Below the pieces are notes generated by a model. The model ran no database searches. It was not told where the DNA came from and saw nothing but the letters and a program-made list of their open reading frames with translations. Position numbers and translations under genes: made by a program. Positions 5,859-10,877 of a DNA stretch of 10,877 nucleotides are shown piece after piece. The stretch lies in assembly GCA_039930945.1 (NCBI GenBank), contig JBDTSW010000077.1, forward strand, positions 1 to 10,877, written 5' to 3'. Position 1 is the first letter of the stretch; every line of letters begins with the position of its first letter. The DNA comes from JBDTSW01 sp039930945 (lineage in GTDB: Bacteria > Actinomycetota > Thermoleophilia > Solirubrobacterales > 70-9).

Positions 5859-6742
5859 CCGGCGGGTGCGATCACGCGCAGCGCCCCCGGCAGCACGCGC
5901 ACGGTGGCCGGCAGGTCGGCGACGTGGTCGCCGTCGGCGTACACGGCGAACGGCCGGTCGGCCTCGATCAGCACCTCGGACGCGCGCCTGACGCTGATCT
6001 CGGGCTCGTCCACGTGGGTTCCCTTGAACACCTTCGGCAGGTTAGCCAGGAAGCGCAGCTTGCCCACGGGCCCGGTCCAGACGACGTCGAGCAGGCCGTC
6101 GTCGAGCTCGGCCGCCGGGGCGACGAACATCCCACCGCCGTAGGCGCGGCTGTTGGCGGCGGCGACGGAGTAGCCGGTGAACTCCACCCGGTCGCCGTCG
6201 AGGGTCAGCGTGAACCGGGCCGGCTTCCACTCCACCAGTGCCCGCAGGGCCGCGTACAGGTAGACGGCCTGGCCGCGGATGCGCTTGGCCTCGTTGGCTA
6301 TCCGGTTGGCGTCGGAGTCGAAGCCGCAGCTGGCGATGCAAAGGAAGCGCTTGCCGTTGACTTCGCCGACGTCAAGCTCGCGGATCTCGCCGGCGACGAT
6401 CACCTCGACGGCGGCCTCGACTTCGGTCGGGATTCCGAGCACGCGGGCGAAGTCGTTGCCCCGTCCGCCGGGGATCACCCCGAGGACGCCGCCGGCCTCG
6501 GCGACGACGCCACCGACCTGGCCGATCAGCCCGTCGCCGCTGATCACGAGCACCATCTCCCCGGCGGCGACCGCTGCCCGGGCCTGCTCGCAACCGTGCT
6601 CCAGGCCCGTAGTCATCACCACCCGATGCTCGACCTGCCGGGACTCCAGCGCGCGCCGCGCTCCGGGGAGCGCTCTCTTCGCCCGCCCTCCGCCCGCCGA
6701 GGGGTTGACCAACAGCAGGTATCGCCGGCCGGGCGCGCTCAC
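5855..6742 (-). CDS. Diacylglycerol/sphingosine kinase-family lipid kinase with altered GGDGT motif
   Basis: The 295-residue protein matches the DAGK/LCB5/YegS family, which phosphorylates lipid hydroxyl groups (diacylglycerol, sphingoid bases, possibly polyprenols) at the membrane with ATP. An N-terminal LLLVNPSAGGGRA (9-21) is the family's first nucleotide-proximal motif. The usual GGDGTxNEV appears as SGDGLIGQVGG (68-78): the GDG is kept but the Gly before it, the Thr, and the Asn-Glu pair are changed. VIPGGRGNDFAR (89-100) is the second glycine-rich motif and matches the family's GTGNDFAR with Arg for Thr. The C-terminal beta domain contains SRAYGGGMFVAPAAELDDGLLDV (198-220 region), with the acidic DDG expected at the catalytic site, and YADGDH (268-273). 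The GTG at 6742 lies 6 nt behind TAGGCT, indicating a leaderless start of the operon. Family certain, substrate and activity uncertain. Confidence 0.87.
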   Translation of the reverse strand: MSAPGRRYLLLVNPSAGGGRAKRALPGARRALESRQVEHRVVMTTGLEHGCEQARAAVAAGEMVLVISGDGLIGQVGGVVAEAGGVLGVIPGGRGNDFARVLGIPTEVEAAVEVIVAGEIRELDVGEVNGKRFLCIASCGFDSDANRIANEAKRIRGQAVYLYAALRALVEWKPARFTLTLDGDRVEFTGYSVAAANSRAYGGGMFVAPAAELDDGLLDVVWTGPVGKLRFLANLPKVFKGTHVDEPEISVRRASEVLIEADRPFAVYADGDHVADLPATVRVLPGALRVIAPAG

Positions 6743-6748
6743 CGGGCC

Positions 6749-6754
6749 AGCCTA
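6749..6754 (-). promoter_or_regulatory. Putative -10 element of the lipid kinase-murT-methyltransferase-gatD operon
   Basis: Read leftward, TAGGCT is followed by 6 nt (GGCCCG) and the GTG at 6742, the spacing expected of a leaderless transcript. TTGGCC (6776 to 6771) lies 16 nt upstream and could be a weak -35. All three downstream genes have overlapping starts and stops, so this is the only evident promoter for the MurT/GatD operon. Confidence 0.55.
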
Positions 6755-6760
6755 TTGGCG

Positions 6761-6766
6761 TAGGCT
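6761..6766 (+). promoter_or_regulatory. Putative -10 element of the cyclophilin lipoprotein gene
   Basis: TAGGCT is followed by 9 nt and the ATG at 6776, leaving at most two or three untranslated bases. There is no Shine-Dalgarno between them. It mirrors the divergent TAGGCT at 6754-6749. Confidence 0.5.
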
Positions 6767-6775
6767 GCCCGGCCA

Positions 6776-7462
6776 ATGCCACGACCCGGCCGACTGGCCC
6801 TGACCGCCCTGTTGGCCGCCGCAGCCCTCTCCGCGGGGCTGGCTGCGTGCGGCGATGACGAAGGGTCCAGCTCGACCACATCGGCCTCGACGGCGGCGGG
6901 CGGGGCCTCGTGCGAGGACGTCGCTGCGCCCGAGCCCAAGAGCGTGAAGCTGAAGCCGCCCGGCAAGCAGGTGAAGCCCGGCTTAAAGATCACGGCGACC
7001 GTCGCCACCAACTGCGGCGAGTTCGAGTTCGCCCTCGACACCGTTCAGTCGCCGAAGACCGCAAGCTCGTTCGTACAGCTCGTCGACGAGGGCGTATACG
7101 ACGGCACCGGCTTTCACCGCGTCGTCAGCGACTTCGTCATCCAGGGCGGCGACCCCGCCGGCGACGGCAGCGGTGGGCCGGGCTACTCGGTCACCGAAAA
7201 GCCGCCGGCGGACACCTCCTACACCCGCGGCACGGTGGCGATGGCGAAGACGGCGGCGGAGCCCCCCGGCGGCTCCGGAAGCCAGTTTTTCGTCGTCACC
7301 GCGGCCGACGCCGGGCTGCCGGCCGACTACGCGATCCTGGGCAAGGTGACCAGCGGTGAGGACACCGTCGAGAAGATCGAGGCTCAGGCAGACCCCGCGC
7401 TCGGCCCGGCCGGAGGCCAGCCCCTGGTCCCGGTCGTGATTCAGAGCATCACCCTCAACTAG
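6776..7462 (+). CDS. Cyclophilin-type peptidyl-prolyl cis-trans isomerase, lipoprotein
   Basis: The 228-residue product has a lipoprotein signal: basic start, hydrophobic core (about 8-21) and lipobox LAAC (22-25), so Cys25 would be lipidated and the protein held outside the membrane. A low-complexity Ser/Thr/Ala linker (30-45) precedes the cyclophilin domain (about 72-228). FHRVVSDFVIQGGD (113-126) holds the catalytic Arg115 with Phe120 and Gln123, and GSQFFV (168-173) gives the Gln170 and Phe172 equivalents of human CypA Gln111 and Phe113. The CypA cyclosporin-binding Trp121 and His126 region is LPADYAILGKV here (181-191), as in many bacterial cyclophilins. It should isomerise prolyl bonds of exported proteins. 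ATG 6776 is supported by the signal and by the TAGGCT spacing. The alpha/beta hydrolase gene starts 6 nt after its stop, so the two are probably co-transcribed. Confidence 0.95.
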   Translation: MPRPGRLALTALLAAAALSAGLAACGDDEGSSSTTSASTAAGGASCEDVAAPEPKSVKLKPPGKQVKPGLKITATVATNCGEFEFALDTVQSPKTASSFVQLVDEGVYDGTGFHRVVSDFVIQGGDPAGDGSGGPGYSVTEKPPADTSYTRGTVAMAKTAAEPPGGSGSQFFVVTAADAGLPADYAILGKVTSGEDTVEKIEAQADPALGPAGGQPLVPVVIQSITLN

Positions 7463-7468
7463 CGGCTG

Positions 7469-8332
7469 ATGGCCTCGCAGGCCGGGTTGCCCGACCCCCA
7501 GGCCTTCACCGTGCCCTCCGCCGGGGTCACTATCGCCGGCGAGGAGATCGCCGGCGCCGGCGCGGTCGTCGTCCTGCTTCACGGGCTCACCGCGACCCGC
7601 CGCTACGTGGTCCATGGCTCCGGGGGCCTGCCTCGCAGCGGCCACCGGACGATCGCCTACGACGCTCGTGGACATGGTGAGTCATCGCCGGCGCCCGCGG
7701 GCTCCTACGGCTACGAATACCTCGCCGCCGACGTCGAGGCGGTGCTCGCCGCCAGGATCGGGGAGGGACGCGTCGTGCTCGCCGGCCACTCGATGGGGGC
7801 CCACACCGCTGCCGCCTTCGCCTTGCGCCGCCCCGAGCGCGTCGCCGCGCTGGTCTTCGTCAGCCCCGCGGTCACCGGAACCCCGCCGGCCGAGGAGTCG
7901 CTCGCCCACTGGGACCGCCTTGCCGACGGCCTCGAGCGCGGGGGGGTGGACGGGTTCCTCCAGGCCTACGACCGCGACCTCGACCCGGCTTGGCGAGAGA
8001 CGATCCTGCGCTTCACCCGGGAGCGACTGAAGGCCCACCGCCACCCGCAGGCCGTGGCCGAGGCGATTCGGGAGGTGCCACGCTCGCTGCCGTTCGAGGG
8101 GCTGACCGAGTTGGAGTTCCTCGAGGTGCCGGCGCTGGTCGTCGCCAGCCACGACGACGCCGACCCCGGGCACCCGTACGCGGTCGCCGAGGCGTGGGCG
8201 CAGAGCCTGCCGCGAGCGCGGCTGATCAGCGAAGAGCCGGGGCAGGCGCCGCTGGCCTGGCAGGGCGGGCGCCTGTCGCGGGCGATCGCCGACTTCTGCG
8301 CCACCTCCGAGGTGCGCGAGCGGCTGGCCTAA
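7469..8332 (+). CDS. Alpha/beta hydrolase, atypical catalytic histidine
   Basis: The 287-residue protein is an alpha/beta-hydrolase of the lipase/esterase or haloperoxidase-like type. The oxyanion segment LLHGLTATRR (36-45), the strand-4 region YDARGHGESS (64-73) and the nucleophile elbow AGHSMGAH (105-112, Ser108) are clear. A cap-like helical insertion spans about 138-210. After strand 7, ALVVASHDDADPGHPYAVAE (222-241) offers acid candidates Asp229, Asp230 and Asp232. The usual His after strand 8 is not found: the corresponding segment reads SEEPGQAPLAWQGG (254-267) with no His up to the C-terminus. His235 is the nearest alternative. There is no signal peptide. Its ATG is 6 nt after the cyclophilin stop and has no TAnnnT box at the usual distance, so it is probably the second gene of that unit. 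Substrate unknown. Confidence 0.88.
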   Translation: MASQAGLPDPQAFTVPSAGVTIAGEEIAGAGAVVVLLHGLTATRRYVVHGSGGLPRSGHRTIAYDARGHGESSPAPAGSYGYEYLAADVEAVLAARIGEGRVVLAGHSMGAHTAAAFALRRPERVAALVFVSPAVTGTPPAEESLAHWDRLADGLERGGVDGFLQAYDRDLDPAWRETILRFTRERLKAHRHPQAVAEAIREVPRSLPFEGLTELEFLEVPALVVASHDDADPGHPYAVAEAWAQSLPRARLISEEPGQAPLAWQGGRLSRAIADFCATSEVRERLA

Positions 8333-8371
8333 CCCGGCCGGTCGGCCAAGCGGTAGGCGAGCGCCAAACCC

Positions 8372-8377
8372 TATGCT
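8372..8377 (+). promoter_or_regulatory. Putative -10 element of the PRC-barrel-like gene
   Basis: TATGCT is followed by 8 nt and the GTG at 8386, consistent with a near-leaderless transcript. It lies in the 53-nt gap after the hydrolase gene, which also contains a weak GGCC/GGCC snap-back at 8336-8347. Confidence 0.5.
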
Positions 8378-8385
8378 TTGCGACC

Positions 8386-8721
8386 GTGGACGACGGCAGC
8401 GCAATCCACTACTCCGCGGTTGGGCGGGGCACCCCGATCTACGCCTCCGATGGGGTCGAGGTGGGCACGGTCGACCAGGTGGTCGACAACTACCGCGAGC
8501 ACATCCTCGATGGGATCGTGATCGCCACCCCGGATGGGGAGAGGCGCTTCGCCGATGCCCCCGAGGTCGCGCGCACGGCCGAGCGGGCGGTGACCCTGGC
8601 GATCTCCAGCGACCAGGTCGCGGCGCTGCCGCCTCCCGATCGTGGCGCCGGCAGCTTCAAGGCCAACCCCAAGACCGGGCGCTTGAGCCGCCTCTTCGGC
8701 AGCGGCTGGAAGCGCGACTGA
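8386..8721 (+). CDS. Small PRC-barrel-like protein
   Basis: The 111-residue product has a central region (about 12-81) resembling a PRC-barrel. GTPIYASDGVEVGTVDQV (15-32) has the typical pattern of a strand, an Asp-Gly turn and a G-x-V strand; HILDGIVIATPDGERRF (39-55) continues the barrel and LAISSDQVAALP (71-82) closes it. PRC barrels occur in RimM and the photosynthetic reaction-centre H subunit, and as stand-alone proteins of mostly unknown role. A basic tail (about 91-111, rich in Lys, Arg and Gly) follows and could contact nucleic acid or a partner. There is no signal peptide or membrane segment. GTG 8386 is chosen because a TATGCT box lies 8 nt upstream; reading further upstream would run into the hydrolase gene in another frame. 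Function unknown. Confidence 0.78.
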   Translation: MDDGSAIHYSAVGRGTPIYASDGVEVGTVDQVVDNYREHILDGIVIATPDGERRFADAPEVARTAERAVTLAISSDQVAALPPPDRGAGSFKANPKTGRLSRLFGSGWKRD

Positions 8722-8726
8722 GCAGG

Positions 8727-8743
8727 CGGCTGGGCGTCAGCCG
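8727..8743 (+). terminator. Hairpin after the PRC-barrel-like gene
   Basis: A 6-bp perfect stem (CGGCTG, loop GGCGT, CAGCCG) begins 6 nt after the stop at 8721. It has no T-run, but its position between convergent genes fits a terminator for rightward transcription. Confidence 0.45.
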
Positions 8744-8757
8744 GCGACCGACTTCCC

Positions 8758-8771
8758 ATAACCGTCGTTAT
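8758..8771. repeat. AT-rich palindrome between convergent genes
   Basis: ATAAC, a 4-nt spacer (CGTC) and GTTAT form a perfect 5-bp inverted repeat. It is the most AT-rich short stretch in a very GC-rich neighbourhood and abuts the hairpin at 8771-8793. It could be part of a bidirectional terminator or a protein-binding site; the sequence does not decide. Confidence 0.4.
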
Positions 8772-8793
8772 CAGGCGCAGGATCTACGCCTGA
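8771..8793 (-). terminator. Hairpin after algH/yqgE
   Basis: A perfect 7-bp stem (TCAGGCG and CGCCTGA) with a 9-nt loop starts 9 nt beyond the algH stop at 8803. In the leftward direction it is followed by TAACGACGGTTAT, which lacks a proper T-run. It is the likely terminator for algH and would also stop rightward read-through. Confidence 0.5.
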
Positions 8794-8802
8794 GCCCCTG
8801 AG

Positions 8803-9378
8803 CTAGTTCATCGAGAGATCAGGCGGCATTCGGGCCACCAGCGCGTACTGGCCGCCCTTGCGGTCCAGCACCGCGCCCCAGAGGGTCTCGGGTTCGTCCG
8901 GGAACAGCTCGGGCGGCAACGGCGGCTCGACGATCCACGAGTCCACCTCGATCTCAGCCTCGAGCTGGCCGGGGCCCCAGCCCGAATACCCCGCGTAGAC
9001 GCGAGCGCGGCGCACGGAGCGCGCCAGATCGTCCAGCTCGACGTCAGCGGAGGCGAATCCGACGTCGGCGACGACGATCCAGGCCGCGGCCGCGGGATCG
9101 GAGAACTCGGCCAGGACGACCAGCGCCGTCGGCTGCACCGGCCCGCCGACGTACACGGGCGCGTCCGGGCCCGCGACCTGATCGAGCTGCGGCGCCAGCT
9201 CGCCGACCGCGATCCCCGAGGGCTTGTCGAGGACGATCCCGAGGGCGCCCTCCGCGCTGTGCTCGGTGATGAAGACGACGCTGCGGGCGAAATTGGGATC
9301 GCCGAGCGCCGGAGAGGCCACCAGCAGCTTGCCGCGCAGGGATTCGTCCACATCGTTCAGTTTGCCGATCTGCTCCAC
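8803..9378 (-). CDS. YqgE/AlgH family protein (DUF179)
   Basis: The 191-residue product belongs to the widespread YqgE/AlgH family, named after a Pseudomonas alginate regulator but of unsettled biochemical role. Family hallmarks are all present: LRGKLLVASPALGDPNFARS (14-33), SAEGALGIVLDKP (41-53), YVGGPVQP (76-83), ARVYAGYSGWGPGQLE (125-140) and the late tryptophan WIVEPP (148-153). The length is normal and there is no signal peptide or membrane segment. I chose GTG 9378; upstream in this frame is a stop two codons away. GTG 9354, just before DESLRG, is a real alternative because the conserved part begins there. A TATGTG (9388 to 9383) lies close upstream but is a poor -10. The gene is divergent from the thioredoxin-TPR gene and converges on the PRC-barrel-like gene. 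Confidence 0.93.
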   Translation of the reverse strand: MEQIGKLNDVDESLRGKLLVASPALGDPNFARSVVFITEHSAEGALGIVLDKPSGIAVGELAPQLDQVAGPDAPVYVGGPVQPTALVVLAEFSDPAAAAWIVVADVGFASADVELDDLARSVRRARVYAGYSGWGPGQLEAEIEVDSWIVEPPLPPELFPDEPETLWGAVLDRKGGQYALVARMPPDLSMN

Positions 9379-9421
9379 ACTTCACATAACCCGCAACCGC
9401 GCCCCGCGCACGGCCTGTCTC

Positions 9422-9427
9422 TAATCT
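9422..9427 (+). promoter_or_regulatory. Putative -10 element of the thioredoxin-TPR gene, decides its start
   Basis: TAATCT is followed by 7 nt and the ATG at 9435. A GTG at 9432 is in frame but only 4 nt from the box, so a transcript starting 6-7 nt after the hexamer would lack it. No -35 box or Shine-Dalgarno is visible. The box lies in the 56-nt gap shared with divergent algH. Confidence 0.5.
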
Positions 9428-9434
9428 CGTAGTG

Positions 9435-10196
9435 ATGGTCCGCGATGTCACCGACAGCGATTTCGAGCAGCAGGTCGTCGAGCGCTCCCGCGAGGTGCCG
9501 GTGCTGGTCGATTTCTGGGCCGAGTGGTGTGGCCCCTGCCGCCAACTCACTCCGGCTCTCGAGGCCGCCGTCTCCAAGCGTGCCGGACAGGTCGAGCTCG
9601 CCAAGGTGGACGTCGACGCCAACCAGACGGTCGCCCGATCGTTCGAGATCCGCGGGATCCCCGCCGTCAAGGCCTTCAAGGACGGCCAGGTCGTGAGCGA
9701 GTTCACCGGCGCGATCCCGCCGAAGGCGATCGACTCCTTCCTCGACGAGCTGCTCCCCTCCCCCGCCGACGAGCTGCTCGACGCCGGCGACGAGCAGTCG
9801 CTGCGCAAGGCCGTCGAGCTGGACCCGCGCCATGCCGAGGCGGCGCTGGCGCTCGCCCGGCTACTGATCGAGCGCGGCGACCGCGACCAGGCCGGCGAGC
9901 TGCTCGAGCGCTTCAAGGGCGACTTCATCGCCGACGGGCTCGCGGCCCGCCTGCAGCTGGAGACGGGCTCCGCCGTGGACGGCATCGACGCCTCGACGCT
10001 CGAGCGCGCCTTCGGCGCCTGGGATGCGGCCGACCACAACGGCGCCCTGGAGGCGCTGCAGGAAGCATTCCAGGCGGCGACGACCCCGGAGACGCGGGAC
10101 CTGCTGCGCCAGGCGATGGTGGCGATCTTCACCGAGCTGGGCCCCGAGGACCCGGTCGCGAAGAGCCACCGCCGCCGTCTGGCCAGCGCCCTGTGA
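9435..10196 (+). CDS. Thioredoxin-TPR protein, CnoX/YbbN type, with intact CGPC
   Basis: The 253-residue protein joins an N-terminal thioredoxin domain (1-107) to a helical TPR-like region (about 110-253). The redox motif WCGPC (31-35) is intact, with the cis-proline in RGIPAVKAFKDG (73-84). The helical part includes an AVELDPRHAEAALALARLL repeat (126-144) and ERGDRDQAGELLERF (146-160), followed by a second pair near 192-215. This is the architecture of CnoX/YbbN, a holdase that hands oxidation-damaged clients to GroEL and DnaK; E. coli YbbN has a degenerate CXXC, so this one is more likely to be a working reductase as well. It is cytoplasmic, with no signal peptide. ATG 9435 is preferred over GTG 9432 on promoter spacing. 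ccdA starts 9 nt after its stop, so a shared thiol-redox role is possible. Confidence 0.92.
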   Translation: MVRDVTDSDFEQQVVERSREVPVLVDFWAEWCGPCRQLTPALEAAVSKRAGQVELAKVDVDANQTVARSFEIRGIPAVKAFKDGQVVSEFTGAIPPKAIDSFLDELLPSPADELLDAGDEQSLRKAVELDPRHAEAALALARLLIERGDRDQAGELLERFKGDFIADGLAARLQLETGSAVDGIDASTLERAFGAWDAADHNGALEALQEAFQAATTPETRDLLRQAMVAIFTELGPEDPVAKSHRRRLASAL

Positions 10197-10205
10197 GCTG
10201 AGCCC

Positions 10206-10877
10206 GTGGGCGCGGTGGATCCGGCATCCGGGGTCGGCGTGATCGCAGCCTTCGGGGCGGGCCTGGTGTCGTTCCTGTCCCCCTGCGTGTTGCCATTGGT
10301 GCCCGGCTACCTGTCGGCGGTCAGCGGCGTCGGCGTCGCCGACCTCGAGGGCGCCGACTGGCGCCGGATCGTGGTTCCGAGCCTGCTGTTCATCGCCTCG
10401 TTCTCGGCGATCTTCATCGGACTCGGGCTGACCGCGACGGGGGTCGGCGAGGTGCTGCGCGAGCACCGCGATCTGCTCACCGACATCGCCGGCGTGCTGA
10501 TCATCGTCATGGGCGTGCTCTTCGTCGCCAGCTTCTTCATCACCCGGTTGAACCGCGAGTGGCGCGTGGACGCGCTGCTGGCGCGGGCCGGCAGGGGCGG
10601 CCCGTTGGTTGCCGGGGCGGCGTTCGCGATCGCCTGGACCCCGTGCGTCGGGCCGACGCTGGCGGCGATCCTGAGCGCGGCGGCGCTGACCGGCTCCGCC
10701 GCCCACGGCGCGCTGCTGCTCGCCTTCTATTCGGCCGGGCTTGGGGTGCCGTTTCTGCTCACGGCGATCGGGTTCTCGCGGATGACCGCCGTCTTCTCGG
10801 TGGTCGGGCGCCACTACGCCGCGATCGTCGCGGTTGGTGGCGCGATCCTGATCGTGATGGGCATCCTGATCCTCACC
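10206..10877 (+). CDS. ccdA: Cytochrome c biogenesis protein CcdA / DsbD transmembrane domain (3' end cut)
   Basis: From the GTG at 10206 the frame is open for 224 codons to the window edge, so the C-terminus is missing. The protein is membrane-embedded, with hydrophobic segments at about 10-40, 56-80, 92-114, 133-160, 166-190 and 205-224. The two redox cysteines of the CcdA/DsbD core are present: Cys27 in SPCVLPLVPGYL (25-36) and Cys147 in WTPCVGPTLAAIL (144-156). These proteins pass electrons from cytoplasmic thioredoxin to extracytoplasmic thiol proteins, for example in cytochrome c maturation. No fused thioredoxin domain is seen in the visible part. The gene starts 9 nt after the thioredoxin-TPR gene and has no TAnnnT box in the gap, so it is probably co-transcribed. 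In-frame GTG 10215 and GTG 10239 are alternative starts; 10206 gives the fullest first membrane segment. Confidence 0.93.
   Translation, partial: MGAVDPASGVGVIAAFGAGLVSFLSPCVLPLVPGYLSAVSGVGVADLEGADWRRIVVPSLLFIASFSAIFIGLGLTATGVGEVLREHRDLLTDIAGVLIIVMGVLFVASFFITRLNREWRVDALLARAGRGGPLVAGAAFAIAWTPCVGPTLAAILSAAALTGSAAHGALLLAFYSAGLGVPFLLTAIGFSRMTAVFSVVGRHYAAIVAVGGAILIVMGILILT

Larger units (their letters stand above)
6748..6767. repeat. Inverted repeat joining two divergent -10 elements
   Basis: CAGCCTA, a 6-nt spacer (TTGGCG) and TAGGCTG form a perfect 7-bp inverted repeat in the 33-nt gap between the lipid kinase and cyclophilin genes. Each arm contains a TAGGCT hexamer pointing toward its own gene. 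It may simply be two back-to-back promoters, or it may also be bound by a dimeric regulator. Confidence 0.6.

Noticed and set aside
4587..6143. Long forward open frame (518 codons) opposite murT and the end of the lipid kinase
   Set aside because: Both genes beneath it have clear conserved motifs and overlapping starts and stops; the forward frame shows no domain and reflects third-position GC bias.
8336..8347. GGCCG-GT-CGGCC snap-back after the hydrolase stop, as a terminator
   Set aside because: The loop is only 2 nt (or 4 nt with a 4-bp stem), and such GC palindromes are expected by chance at this base composition.
7990..8385. Starting the PRC-barrel-like gene inside the hydrolase gene
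   Set aside because: The upstream codons are an out-of-frame reading of the hydrolase; GTG 8386 lies right behind a TATGCT box and just before the recognisable domain.
9432..9434. GTG at 9432 as the start of the thioredoxin-TPR gene
   Set aside because: It lies only 4 nt from the TAATCT box, whereas ATG 9435 has the 7-nt spacing seen at other leaderless starts here; the difference is one residue and remains uncertain.
1..10877. Mobile element, CRISPR array, tRNA or rRNA gene, or horizontally acquired island
   Set aside because: No transposase, integrase, spaced direct repeats or tRNA-like cloverleaf was seen; composition and gene style look even throughout, and intergenic gaps are all under 100 nt.

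Overview
This is a very GC-rich chromosomal window with dense, mostly housekeeping gene content. The gene set points to a high-GC actinobacterium: a MurT/GatD pair, HflX, a cyclophilin lipoprotein, AlgH/YqgE, a stand-alone CcdA, many GTG starts, and start codons sitting 6-10 nt behind a TAnnnT hexamer (leaderless transcription). A deep-branching lineage such as Thermoleophilia/Solirubrobacterales is my best guess, but that is an inference. I saw no rRNA, tRNA, CRISPR, insertion sequence, integrase or phage genes, and no gap without a gene exceeds 100 bases.

Layout. 1-177 (-) is the N-terminus of an NAD-dependent epimerase/dehydratase, cut by the window edge. It is divergent from 223-1152 (+), a secreted GH114-like TIM-barrel protein. 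hflX (1190-2542, +) and dut (2552-2983, +) follow. dut ends 3 nt from the stop of a leftward four-gene operon that starts at 6742: a diacylglycerol-kinase-like lipid kinase, murT, a class I SAM methyltransferase, and gatD. All three junctions are start/stop overlaps (GTGA, ATGA, TGATG). Divergent from this operon is a rightward pair: a cyclophilin-type peptidyl-prolyl isomerase lipoprotein (6776-7462) and an alpha/beta hydrolase (7469-8332). A small PRC-barrel-like gene (8386-8721) converges on algH/yqgE (8803-9378, -) across an 81-nt gap that holds two hairpins. Divergent from algH is a thioredoxin-TPR protein of the CnoX/YbbN type (9435-10196). It is followed 9 nt later by ccdA (10206 to the window end, cut).

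How the genes fit together. MurT and GatD form the enzyme that amidates D-glutamate of lipid II, a cell-wall cross-linking step. Here an uncharacterised methyltransferase is wedged between them and a lipid kinase precedes them, so the operon may carry extra envelope chemistry. CnoX-like thioredoxin plus CcdA suggests a thiol-redox pair. The other genes cover ribosome rescue (HflX), dUTP removal (Dut) and extracytoplasmic folding (the cyclophilin).

The most interesting points are the methyltransferase inside murT-gatD, the recurrent -10-like hexamers (three of them exactly TAGGCT) just upstream of the first gene of nearly every transcription unit, a symmetric divergent promoter at 6748-6767, a lipid kinase with an altered GGDGT motif, and an alpha/beta hydrolase with no histidine at the usual catalytic position. 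I found no clearly new defence or mobile system.
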